Origin: Psychrobacter sp. FME6
GTDB taxonomy: Bacteria; Pseudomonadota; Gammaproteobacteria; Pseudomonadales; Moraxellaceae
Direction: 5' to 3'
DNA length: 64,000 nucleotides
Assembly: GCF_014861365.1 (NCBI RefSeq)
Contig: NZ_RRYW01000003.1
Span: 1-64,000, forward strand
Under the pieces are notes generated by a model. It ran no database searches. It was not told the origin of the DNA and worked only from the letters and a program-made list of their open reading frames with translations. Below are positions 9,049 through 16,724 of this stretch, piece by piece (the stretch's first letter is position 1; the number at the start of each line of letters is the position of its first letter). The position numbers were made by a program, and so were the translations under genes.

Positions 9049-10491
9049 ATGACTTCTTTATCTAGCCAAAGCACATCCGACACCCCTACTGCTGCCGTTC
9101 AAAACATTTTAAGCACTCTGCTAAATACTCATCAGTTTGACGCCAACCAAATCAAAACCGATAGCGAAAGCTTAGAACATTGGGGCAAAGACTGGACTAA
9201 GCACTTTGCCCCTAATGCTGCGGCCATCGTTTTTCCAAAGACCACCGAGCAAGTACAAGCCATCGTCCTACTTGCCAACGAGCACAATGTCGTACTAACG
9301 CCAAGTGGTGGTCGTACGGGATTGTCTGCGGGTGCAGTGGCAGCCAATGGCGAGATTGTGGTCAGTATGGATAAGATGAACCATATTGGTCAGTTCTATC
9401 CTGCCGATCGTATGGTTGAAATTGAAGCAGGCGTCGTCACTCAACAACTACAACAATTTGCCGAATCAAAAGACCTCTATTATCCTGTTGATTTTGCCTC
9501 AGCAGGCTCTAGTCAAATCGGCGGCAATATTGGTACCAATGCTGGTGGTATTAAAGTCATTCGTTATGGCATGACCCGTCAATGGATTATGGGGCTGACC
9601 GTGGTCACGGGTAAAGGCGACATCTTGCAGCTCAATCGCGGGATGATAAAAAATGCCACGGGTTATGATTTGCGTCAACTCTTTATTGGTAGTGAAGGCA
9701 CGCTTGGTTTGGTCACCCACGCCCAAATCAAGCTTGAGCGTCAGCCACAAGACTTAAACGTCATGGTGCTCGGCATGGACAACTTTAATGATGTGATGAA
9801 TGTCTTGTCTGCCTTCCAAGCGAAGATTGATTTAACCGCTTTTGAATTCTTTGATGATGTGGCGATTGATAAACTGATGGCACACGGTCAAGTACAAGAA
9901 CCGTTTGAATCGCGTACCAAGTTTTATACGCTGTTAGAGTTTGAAGCGCCATACGAGCCAATCATGGATAAAGCCATGGCCATATTTGAGCATTGTATGG
10001 AGCAAGGTTGGGTCGTCGATGGAGTCATGAGTCAAAGTATTGCACAGGCTGAAGAGCTGTGGAAACTGCGCGAATATATTTCTGAGACCATCTCGGTATT
10101 TACCCCTTATAAAAACGATGTTTCGGTACTCATCAGTTATGTTCCTGAATTTATCGCTGAGATTGATCATATCGTCAGCAGCAATTATCCTGACTTTGAG
10201 GTGTGCTGGTTCGGTCACATCGGTGATGGTAATTTGCATCTTAATATCTTAAAACCTGAAAATATGAGCAAAGATGATTTCTTTGCCGAGTGTCAAATCG
10301 TCAATAAGCATGTGTTTGAGACGGTACAAAAATATGGCGGCTCGGTATCTGCAGAACATGGCGTGGGGATGACTAAAAAGCCGTATCTAAACTATAGCCG
10401 TAGCGAGGCTGAGATTGACTATCTGCGTGAGGTCAAAAAAGTCTTTGACCCCAATAATATTATGAATCGTGGTAAAATTTTTGATATGTGA
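9049..10491 (+). CDS. FAD-binding D-2-hydroxyacid dehydrogenase (D-2-hydroxyglutarate type)
   Basis: A 480-residue flavoenzyme of the GlcD/D-lactate/D-2-hydroxyglutarate family. An N-terminal PCMH-type FAD domain carries SGGRTGLSAGAV, SSQIGGNIGTNAGG and GSEGTLGLVTHA. The C-terminal domain has the metal-binding His pair in GHIGDGNLHLN and the conserved AEHGVGMTKKPYL. It oxidises a D-2-hydroxyacid to the 2-oxoacid, passing electrons to an acceptor such as ETF. Divergence from serA favours D-2-hydroxyglutarate as substrate (inference). The ATG at 9049 is preferred to the in-frame TTG at 9043. Confidence 0.88.
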   Translation: MTSLSSQSTSDTPTAAVQNILSTLLNTHQFDANQIKTDSESLEHWGKDWTKHFAPNAAAIVFPKTTEQVQAIVLLANEHNVVLTPSGGRTGLSAGAVAANGEIVVSMDKMNHIGQFYPADRMVEIEAGVVTQQLQQFAESKDLYYPVDFASAGSSQIGGNIGTNAGGIKVIRYGMTRQWIMGLTVVTGKGDILQLNRGMIKNATGYDLRQLFIGSEGTLGLVTHAQIKLERQPQDLNVMVLGMDNFNDVMNVLSAFQAKIDLTAFEFFDDVAIDKLMAHGQVQEPFESRTKFYTLLEFEAPYEPIMDKAMAIFEHCMEQGWVVDGVMSQSIAQAEELWKLREYISETISVFTPYKNDVSVLISYVPEFIAEIDHIVSSNYPDFEVCWFGHIGDGNLHLNILKPENMSKDDFFAECQIVNKHVFETVQKYGGSVSAEHGVGMTKKPYLNYSRSEAEIDYLREVKKVFDPNNIMNRGKIFDM

Positions 10492-10498
10492 TGTATTG

Positions 10499-10660
10499 AT
10501 ATAGTTGATTCACTTTAGAACCGATACAAGTGCTACTGGAGTAAATTTTTCGCAGCCTCTGTCACGCTTGCGAACAGCAAGCAAGAAAAATTTATAACAG
10601 TAGCACGTGGCTACCTGTGTATCGATCAGTGTATCGATTTTATATGGAACTGCCTATACT
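10499..10660 (+). repeat. R1 palindromic repeat, copy 3
   Basis: Begins ATAGTTGATTCACTTTAGAA, has a central arm pair GTGCTACTGG and AACAGTAGCAC around GCAGCCTCTGTCACGCTTGC, and ends GTATCGATTTTATATGGAAC. It is closely matched by the copy at 27049-27197. It starts about eight bases after the preceding stop codon. Confidence 0.75.
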
Positions 10661-10681
10661 GCTTTTCACTACTACCAACAA

Positions 10682-10717
10682 AAAAGACGCTAAACTGAGC
10701 ATGTTAGCGTCTTTTTT
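10682..10717. terminator. Bidirectional terminator between convergent genes
   Basis: Stem GACGCTAA (10686-10693) and TTAGCGTC (10704-10711), with an A-run before and a T-run after. It serves both the flavoenzyme gene and the BLUF gene. Confidence 0.88.
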
Positions 10718-10751
10718 GTTACTCGTCTTATGAACTTTACGATTTTTTAAC

Positions 10752-11384
10752 TTATAAATATAGCAATATAAGCGCCAGTATAAGTAGCACGCTCAGAAAA
10801 CCTTGAACGATTAAAAAGGCTTGATGCGGCGCGGCGATATGACGAAACATATTACCCAGTGCATTATAAGTAATGCCTGCTGCTCTGACATGTGGCGGAC
10901 TATCAAAAGCTTTGATGATTTGTAAAAACTGCTCGGTACGATCTGGCACCCAACCATGCGGTGCAAACGGCAAAAACGGTGACAACTGTGCGGCTTGGCT
11001 TTTGGTGGCAGGTGACCATAACCAACGCTCCAAAAACAGCAAATGCATACGCCAATCATCAAAGCTGCGATGCTCTATCGCTTGCAACAATAACATCTCG
11101 ACATTCTTATGACGGTTATCGGTAAAGATACGCTGTTTTAAGGCAAATACATGCGCCTTTTCGCCTTCGATACATTGCAAAAAGTGACCATTACCATAAC
11201 ATAAAGTACCTGTAATACCATGCTGCTGATTATAATTACGCGCGTGGCACTCTACCTCCTCAAATATAGAGGTGTTTAAGCGTGAGGTCATGGTCAGAGT
11301 GCTGACATACACCAATTGCACGATAGCTGAATCCCCTATTTCGTCCCACGTACTGACTTTATTGGTATGATCTAAAGGCATCAT
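10752..11384 (-). CDS. BLUF-domain blue-light sensor with C-terminal membrane helix
   Basis: The 210-residue product has a BLUF flavin photoreceptor domain at about 20-115. The flavin-switch residues are present at the expected spacing: Tyr26 (QLVYVS), Asn52 (NQQHGITGTL) and Gln70 (GHFLQCIEGE), with the later signature DNRH and HRSFDDWRM. Family knowledge: blue light rearranges hydrogen bonds around FAD. There is no EAL, GGDEF or cyclase output domain. A linker of about 75 residues leads to a single hydrophobic helix at the extreme C-terminus (FLIVQGFLSVLLILALILLY), suggesting a tail-anchored short BLUF protein that signals to a separate partner. The gene is monocistronic and convergent with the flavoenzyme gene. 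Confidence 0.9.
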   Translation of the reverse strand: MMPLDHTNKVSTWDEIGDSAIVQLVYVSTLTMTSRLNTSIFEEVECHARNYNQQHGITGTLCYGNGHFLQCIEGEKAHVFALKQRIFTDNRHKNVEMLLLQAIEHRSFDDWRMHLLFLERWLWSPATKSQAAQLSPFLPFAPHGWVPDRTEQFLQIIKAFDSPPHVRAAGITYNALGNMFRHIAAPHQAFLIVQGFLSVLLILALILLYL

Positions 11385-11790
11385 AAAACAATCCTAAAAA
11401 GCCGCTGCAATACGACTAAAAAATAAGCAACAGATGTCTAAATCAACAAGAGGTACGGCAAGCAACTCACAAAAACATAGCAAATATTTACCGCGATAGA
11501 CTGTTATTGGTTATGCAGCTTGCTATCATAACTAGCCAATTTCACAATAATAAACGCGTTAATATAAGCGCTTTGAAAACCACTTCAGCAACACTAAAAT
11601 AGATAGGTAAAATACGCTAAAATATAACCATAAGCGATTGTAAATACAACAATAAATTATTGTAGCGGTAATATTTTATGATTGAAACTTCTTTATCGCC
11701 TTTGTTACACAAAAGCTTGGCCGTTTGCATGCTATCACACCACCATATTCGCTCTTACTAAAACCAGTAAAGCATCAAAACAGGAATATT
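11385..11790. other. Divergent spacer BLUF gene / GNAT-nitrilase gene
   Basis: 406 bp with one R3 repeat copy (11495-11550) and otherwise AT-rich DNA. The frame upstream of 11791 (from 11725) lacks a ribosome-binding site and was not included in the following gene. Confidence 0.5.
11495..11550 (+). repeat. R3 short dispersed repeat, copy 2
   Basis: Aligns with 3722-3775 through TGTTATTGGTTATGCA, ATAACTAGCCA and ACAATAA. Confidence 0.45.
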
Positions 11791-13428
11791 ATGAGTAAAA
11801 TAGAAAAGATAGACGACTTTCATCTAACGATTGCTGAAATTAAGAAAAAAGACTATTTGCAACTAAAGGAACTGATGGACCGTGTCTATGTAAACTTAGG
11901 CGGCGCATGGTCAAAGACCACCATTCATACTTTGATTGATGCCTTTCCTGAAGGTCAGATTGCATTATTTGACCATGATAGGCTGATCGGCATCGTCCTC
12001 TCTATGCGCGTTGATTATGCTAAGTTTTCTAACCCGCACACCTATGATGATTTGATTGGTCATAAAGAAATTATCAGAGACAACCCCGAAGGCGATGCTA
12101 TTTATGGTCTCGATGCCTTAATTGATCCTGAATATCGCGGCTATCGTTTAGGCCGCAGGCTTTATGACGCTCGTAAAGAGCTGTGCCGCCAGTTAAACTT
12201 CCGCGCGATTTTGGCCGGTGGTCGTATTCCCAATTATCATAACCACCAAGACCTCACGCCTGGTGATTATATCGATGCGGTTGCCGCTCGTGAAATTCAT
12301 GACTCTGCGTTGTCTTTCCAATTATCGAATGGCTTTATCGTCAAGCGTATTTTGACCGCCTACTTACCAGATGACGCTCAATCTAAAGGCTTTGCCACTT
12401 TACTTGAGTGGGCAAACATTTATTATGAGCCACAAGATTACAAACCAAATACTCGAAAGTCTGAGGTGCGCATTGGGGGTATTCAATGGCAAATGCGTGA
12501 AGTCGAGTCGCCTGAAGAGTTGCTCCAGCAGGTCGAATTCTTTGTCGATATTATGGCCGATTACAACTCAGACTTTGCTTGTTTGCCCGAGTTTTTTAAC
12601 GCACCATTGATGGGTTTGTGCGAATCGACGGATCAAAACATCGCTATTCGATTTTTGGCAGGTTATACCGAATGGTTCAAAAACGAGATTTCACACTTAG
12701 CCGTCAGCTATAATGTCAACGTCATCACTGGCTCTATGCCCCTGCTTGATGAAAATGACACCTTATATAATGTCAGTTACCTCTGTCGCCGCGACGGCAC
12801 GGTAGAAGAACAGCGCAAAATCCATATTACCCCACATGAGCGTAGCGCTTGGGTAATCGAAGGCGGTGATGAAGTCAAAGTATTCGATACTGATGCCGGC
12901 CGAATTGGTATTTTGGTCTGCTATGACGTCGAGTTTCCTGAGCTTGCCCGCTTGATGGCGCTTGATGATATGGATATTTTATTCGTACCATTTTGGACCG
13001 ATACCCAAAACGGCTATCTGCGTGTGCGTCACTGTGCCCAAGCACGAGCGATTGAAAACGAATGTTACGTGATGATTTGTGGTTCAGTTGGTAACTTACC
13101 GCAAGTCGAAAGCTTAGATATTCAGTATGCGCAGTCGTCTATTTTCTCACCGTCAGATTTTGCCTTCCCTCACGATGCGATTATGGCAGAAACCACCGCC
13201 AATACCGAAATGGTATTCTTTTCGGATTTAAATTTAGACAAGCTTATCCACGTGCGCAACGAAGGCTCGGTACACAATTTGATTGACCGCCGTGACGATC
13301 TGTTTAGCTTAAAATGGAAAAAGAAAGCCAAAATTTCAGCAAGTAAATTGACCGATGAAGAGCGCCGTGAAAACTCAGGCAGCGTCCTTATCGGCAACCC
13401 ATTACAAGACCGCGCACAAAAGCCTTAA
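11791..13428 (+). CDS. Bifunctional GNAT acetyltransferase / carbon-nitrogen hydrolase
   Basis: The ATG at 11791 has AGGA eight bases upstream and gives 545 residues. Residues about 10-210 form a GNAT N-acetyltransferase (acyl-CoA loop region DPEYRGYRLGRRLYDARKEL). Residues about 230-510 form a nitrilase-superfamily amidohydrolase with the Glu-Lys-Cys triad in CLPEFFN, EEQRKIHIT and LVCYDVEFPE. This fusion is a recognised family (B. subtilis YhcX-like), but substrate and physiological role are not established. One reading is paired amide formation and cleavage on a related substrate (inference). A hairpin follows, and the next gene appears to be separately transcribed. Confidence 0.92.
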   Translation: MSKIEKIDDFHLTIAEIKKKDYLQLKELMDRVYVNLGGAWSKTTIHTLIDAFPEGQIALFDHDRLIGIVLSMRVDYAKFSNPHTYDDLIGHKEIIRDNPEGDAIYGLDALIDPEYRGYRLGRRLYDARKELCRQLNFRAILAGGRIPNYHNHQDLTPGDYIDAVAAREIHDSALSFQLSNGFIVKRILTAYLPDDAQSKGFATLLEWANIYYEPQDYKPNTRKSEVRIGGIQWQMREVESPEELLQQVEFFVDIMADYNSDFACLPEFFNAPLMGLCESTDQNIAIRFLAGYTEWFKNEISHLAVSYNVNVITGSMPLLDENDTLYNVSYLCRRDGTVEEQRKIHITPHERSAWVIEGGDEVKVFDTDAGRIGILVCYDVEFPELARLMALDDMDILFVPFWTDTQNGYLRVRHCAQARAIENECYVMICGSVGNLPQVESLDIQYAQSSIFSPSDFAFPHDAIMAETTANTEMVFFSDLNLDKLIHVRNEGSVHNLIDRRDDLFSLKWKKKAKISASKLTDEERRENSGSVLIGNPLQDRAQKP

Positions 13429-13487
13429 GTTGCTACGAGCAAAGATGGGATAATACTTAAAACTCGTTACTAAAACACTTTAATCAT

Positions 13488-13517
13488 ACGGCTGACCATT
13501 CAGCCGTTTATTTTTAT
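13488..13517 (+). terminator. Terminator after GNAT-nitrilase gene
   Basis: Perfect 8-bp stem ACGGCTGA (13488-13495) and TCAGCCGT (13500-13507), followed by TTATTTTTAT. The T-tract is imperfect. Confidence 0.65.
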
Positions 13518-13551
13518 CTATTAAAAGCTATCCAGCAAAAAAGCAGCCACT

Positions 13552-14115
13552 ATGACGACTGATATTCAAAAGATAAAAGAAAACCCTAAAGAAAATCCCA
13601 AAAAGACCCCGCAGCAAAAAGCGCTGTCGATAATAAAAACGGTATTATTATATGGTCTAATATTTGCCGTGATTTATACGGCCATTAATTGGTGGCGACA
13701 ACCAGTCATGCCAGCCAATCCGCAGTTGCAACTAACCGACTATCAAGGGCAAACTGTTGACTTAGCAGCGATGAGCCACGATAAACCAACGCTGGTCTAT
13801 TTTTGGGGTACGTGGTGTCCTGTATGTAGCGTCACCTCGCCGACTATAAACAAACTTGCCACGGCAAATAATTATCCTGTGGTCACTATTGCGATTAAAT
13901 CAGGCTCAAATCAAGAGTTGCATAGCTATCTTGATGAGCATAGCTATAGTTTTACGACAGTTAATGATCAAGAAGGAGTCATTTTTGATGACTGGCAAGG
14001 ACAAGTTACGCCATCGTATGTGATATTAAAAGACGGTGAGATGGCACAAGGATTGACCGGTATTCAGCCACTTTGGTCGCTTAAATTGCGACTGTGGTTG
14101 TCGTCTGTTTTTTAA
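13552..14115 (+). CDS. Membrane-anchored thioredoxin-like protein (ScsD/TlpA type)
   Basis: The 187-residue product has a charged cytoplasmic N-terminus, one membrane helix at about 28-46 (IIKTVLLYGLIFAVIYTAI) and a periplasmic thioredoxin fold. The active site is CPVC in FWGTWCPVCSVTSP, and the cis-Pro is in QVTPSYVIL. The family (protein disulfide oxidoreductase, ScsD/TlpA-like) handles periplasmic thiol-disulfide exchange. The other Scs genes are not adjacent, so the partner reductant and substrates are unknown. The next gene is an exported Cys-containing protein 168 bp downstream, but a shared operon is not shown. Confidence 0.87.
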   Translation: MTTDIQKIKENPKENPKKTPQQKALSIIKTVLLYGLIFAVIYTAINWWRQPVMPANPQLQLTDYQGQTVDLAAMSHDKPTLVYFWGTWCPVCSVTSPTINKLATANNYPVVTIAIKSGSNQELHSYLDEHSYSFTTVNDQEGVIFDDWQGQVTPSYVILKDGEMAQGLTGIQPLWSLKLRLWLSSVF

Positions 14116-14283
14116 TTTCTAGCTTAAAAAGTCAGCTTAACAATGCTTATGGTATTTTTGATTTAATTTATACCACTTTACTTCAAATTAAATAAGTAAT
14201 AGAAAATCCAAGCCCATTAACTAACAAACATTTGTTATAGTAAACTTTCATTTAATCTTAATAATGGACTTGGAGTTTGAAAA

Positions 14284-14691
14284 ATGAACTGGAAGAGTAC
14301 TGGTGTCACAATAGTTACGGCTACGTTAATCAGCATTTTAAGCATGACTTCAGCAAATGCCGAGCTTAAGGATTATTATAATGAATGCATGAGCAAATAT
14401 GAGACGATAAATAATTCGAGACTTTATGAATGTGCTGGATATGCCGATCCAAAATATAAAAGTGCCATGAATAAGGCTTACAATAAAATCTACAAATCTC
14501 TCAAAGCTAATGGACGAAACGCTACTGATGCCGATAGTTTTGAAAAATCACAACTCGGTTGGCTAGACTATCGTAATCAACAGTGTGGCTTAGAGGGCAT
14601 GTATATTGGTAGTCCAGCACACCCGTTGTGTTTAGCATCTAAAAATAAAGCGCGCGCTGAAGAGTTAATAGATTTCTCAGAAAATTTCTAA
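14284..14691 (+). CDS. Exported LprI-like (DUF1311) protein
   Basis: The 135-residue product has a signal peptide ending SANA at about residue 26. The mature part carries the family's Cys-bearing pattern: YNECMSKYET, LYECAGYADPKYKSAMNKAYNK, SQLGWLDYRNQQCG and HPLCLASKNKARAEEL. Some members of this domain family inhibit lysozyme; others are uncharacterised, so the lysozyme link is family knowledge only. The even set of conserved Cys suggests disulfides, consistent with an upstream periplasmic thioredoxin. ATG with GGAG upstream (ACTTGGAGTTTG). Confidence 0.85.
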   Translation: MNWKSTGVTIVTATLISILSMTSANAELKDYYNECMSKYETINNSRLYECAGYADPKYKSAMNKAYNKIYKSLKANGRNATDADSFEKSQLGWLDYRNQQCGLEGMYIGSPAHPLCLASKNKARAEELIDFSENF

Positions 14692-14765
14692 TCAAAAAAC
14701 CTCTAAAAAGACATTCTTCTGAAATATGTCTATTACACCAAATATATCAAAAACCGACTTATAAA

Positions 14766-14802
14766 GTAAAAACCTGCCAATCATTGACTGGCAGGTTTTT
14801 GG
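14766..14802. terminator. Bidirectional terminator between LprI-like gene and ald
   Basis: Stem AACCTGCCA (14771-14779) and TGGCAGGTT (14789-14797), flanked by A- and T-runs. Confidence 0.88.
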
Positions 14803-14849
14803 GTGTTTTCAATAAAAGATTAGCGTTGCTTTAATAAAACCAGCCCACC

Positions 14850-15965
14850 CTAGCCCACCAAAGAGTCCAGCTGCTTATATTTATAATCCAGCGCTTCTGC
14901 CACGGCTTTATAGGTCATATGACCTTGCGTGGTATTCACGCCTTTTGCTAACGCGGCGTTGCTATTACAGGCATCTTTAAAGCCTTTTTTGGCAAGGGCT
15001 TGTATATACGGCAGGGTGACATTAGACAAGGCGATGGTTGAGGTGCGCGGTACAGCTCCTGGAATATTGGCCACGGCATAATGAATAACACCATGCTTGG
15101 TATAAGTTGGCTTATCATGAGTGGTGATTCGATCTGTGGTCTCAAATAAACCGCCCTGATCAATCGCGATATCGATAACCACGCCACCATCATTCATCTC
15201 TTGAATCATCTCTTCAGTGACCAGCTTCGGCGTTGCTGCACCTGGAATCAATACCGCACCAATGACCAAGTCACTGTCTCTTACGCTCTCGGCAATGTTG
15301 ACTTTATTGGATATGAGAGTCTGCACGTTATTGCCAAACATCTCCGATAACTGTTTCAGGCGTTTGGGGTCCAGATCTAAAATAGTGACGCTAGCATGGA
15401 GACCAACAGCGATTTTTGCCGCTTCAGTCCCTGATACGCCGCCGCCGATAATGGTGACCCTACCCTTTTTTACTCCTGGTACGCCACCAAGCAACATGCC
15501 CTTGCCACCATAAAAAGACTGCAAAAACTGCGCGCCTATCTGTGTACTCATGCGTCCAGCGATTTCACTCATCGGAGTCAGCAGTGGCAGCGAGTTATCC
15601 GCCAGCTGTACGGTTTCATAACCGATGGCGGTTATTTTGTTATCAATCAATACTTTGGCAAGCTCAGGCTCATTGGCCAAATGCAAATAGGTAAATAACA
15701 TTAAACCGTCTGTTAAATATTGATATTCGTCAGTCTGTGGTTCTTTTACTTTAATAACCAATTCGACATCCCATGCTTTAGCAGCGTTATCGACAATGGT
15801 TGCACCCACTTCTTTATAGTCATCGTCAGTAAACTGTGAACCCATGCCCGCATCTGTTTCGACGAGGACTTCATGACCGTCATCGATCAACGCACTGACA
15901 CCGTTTGGGGTTAGACCAACGCGGTTTTCGTTATTCTTTGTTTCCTTTGGGATACCTATTTTCAT
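14850..15965 (-). CDS. ald: Alanine dehydrogenase
   Basis: Ald interconverts L-alanine and pyruvate plus ammonium with NAD(H). The 371-residue length is exact for the family. Signatures are [20 protein letters not shown] at the N-terminus, the KVKEPQ segment with the catalytic Lys, YLHLA with the catalytic His, the Rossmann motif [13 protein letters not shown], and the DIAIDQGG active-site loop. The start ATG has a very good AAGGAG in GTAACAAGGAGC-like context on the minus strand. A 759-bp spacer separates it from ileS. Alanine catabolism or assimilation is the expected role. Confidence 0.97.
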   Translation of the reverse strand: MKIGIPKETKNNENRVGLTPNGVSALIDDGHEVLVETDAGMGSQFTDDDYKEVGATIVDNAAKAWDVELVIKVKEPQTDEYQYLTDGLMLFTYLHLANEPELAKVLIDNKITAIGYETVQLADNSLPLLTPMSEIAGRMSTQIGAQFLQSFYGGKGMLLGGVPGVKKGRVTIIGGGVSGTEAAKIAVGLHASVTILDLDPKRLKQLSEMFGNNVQTLISNKVNIAESVRDSDLVIGAVLIPGAATPKLVTEEMIQEMNDGGVVIDIAIDQGGLFETTDRITTHDKPTYTKHGVIHYAVANIPGAVPRTSTIALSNVTLPYIQALAKKGFKDACNSNAALAKGVNTTQGHMTYKAVAEALDYKYKQLDSLVG

Positions 15966-16724
15966 AACTGCTCCTTGTTATATTAATTTCAGATAAAACA
16001 GACAAATTTATAGCAGCATACTACGAGCATTATGTTGTTCTTAATGCTTACAAGCGCGCGATAGGCTACAAAAAACCCCTAAAAGTAGGTGTATGTTTTG
16101 TTTTTTAAATCAAATTGAATCGGATATGATATTTGATGCAGATTAAAATTAATTAATAAAAACGGCTAAATCAAAAACGACGATAGACTACTGAGAGTAG
16201 GGATTATCTGAGGATAGTGATATGATGCTGTCTTGAATATAAAAACAGCGTAGACATTGATTGCTCAATTTTTATTATCACTTTTATTATCCTAGCAGAT
16301 ATAAAATAAGTAGCAATCACTAGTTAAACAAATTTTGTGAGTGGTTTTGATGGCTGCAAATGCGATACTGGACAGCTCTTTTTACCCCACTGTTTTTGTC
16401 ATATAATAGCTGACGTTATTTTTATAAACGTTCTCATTATCTTATTAGATGTATTTTATGTTGCATTCGTCTTATTAGCACTTATGATTGACATGACTAT
16501 TTTATAAGTAATTTATAAGCAGCTGATTGTTGTTCATCGCTTATTTACGACACCTTATAATAAGCCGGAGAAACAACTGCTACTAAGCATTAATCCCGAT
16601 TTTGCCCTAAATTGTATTGCCTTGAACAGTATGACCTTTAATATTGCCGCTAGCTTTTAGCGCACTTTTAATCCAATTTTAATCACCACTCTAATTTTAA
16701 TCACCACTCTAAAAGACACCTTCT
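15966..16724. other. Long divergent spacer ald / ileS
   Basis: 759 bp without a credible gene. It contains a sequence pair (TTGTGAGTGGTTTT then GATGGCTGCAAA, 16335-16361) that recurs, split, at 27695-27756, and a TATAAT hexamer at 16402-16407 that could be a -10 box but has no good -35. A near-duplicate, CACTCTAATTTTAATCACCA, lies just before ileS (about 16680-16710). No T-box or other riboswitch was recognised. Confidence 0.5.

Noticed and set aside
16335-16724. Possible T-box leader upstream of ileS
   Set aside because: No T-box sequence, anticodon stem or terminator-antiterminator pair was seen, and T-boxes are not expected in gammaproteobacteria.
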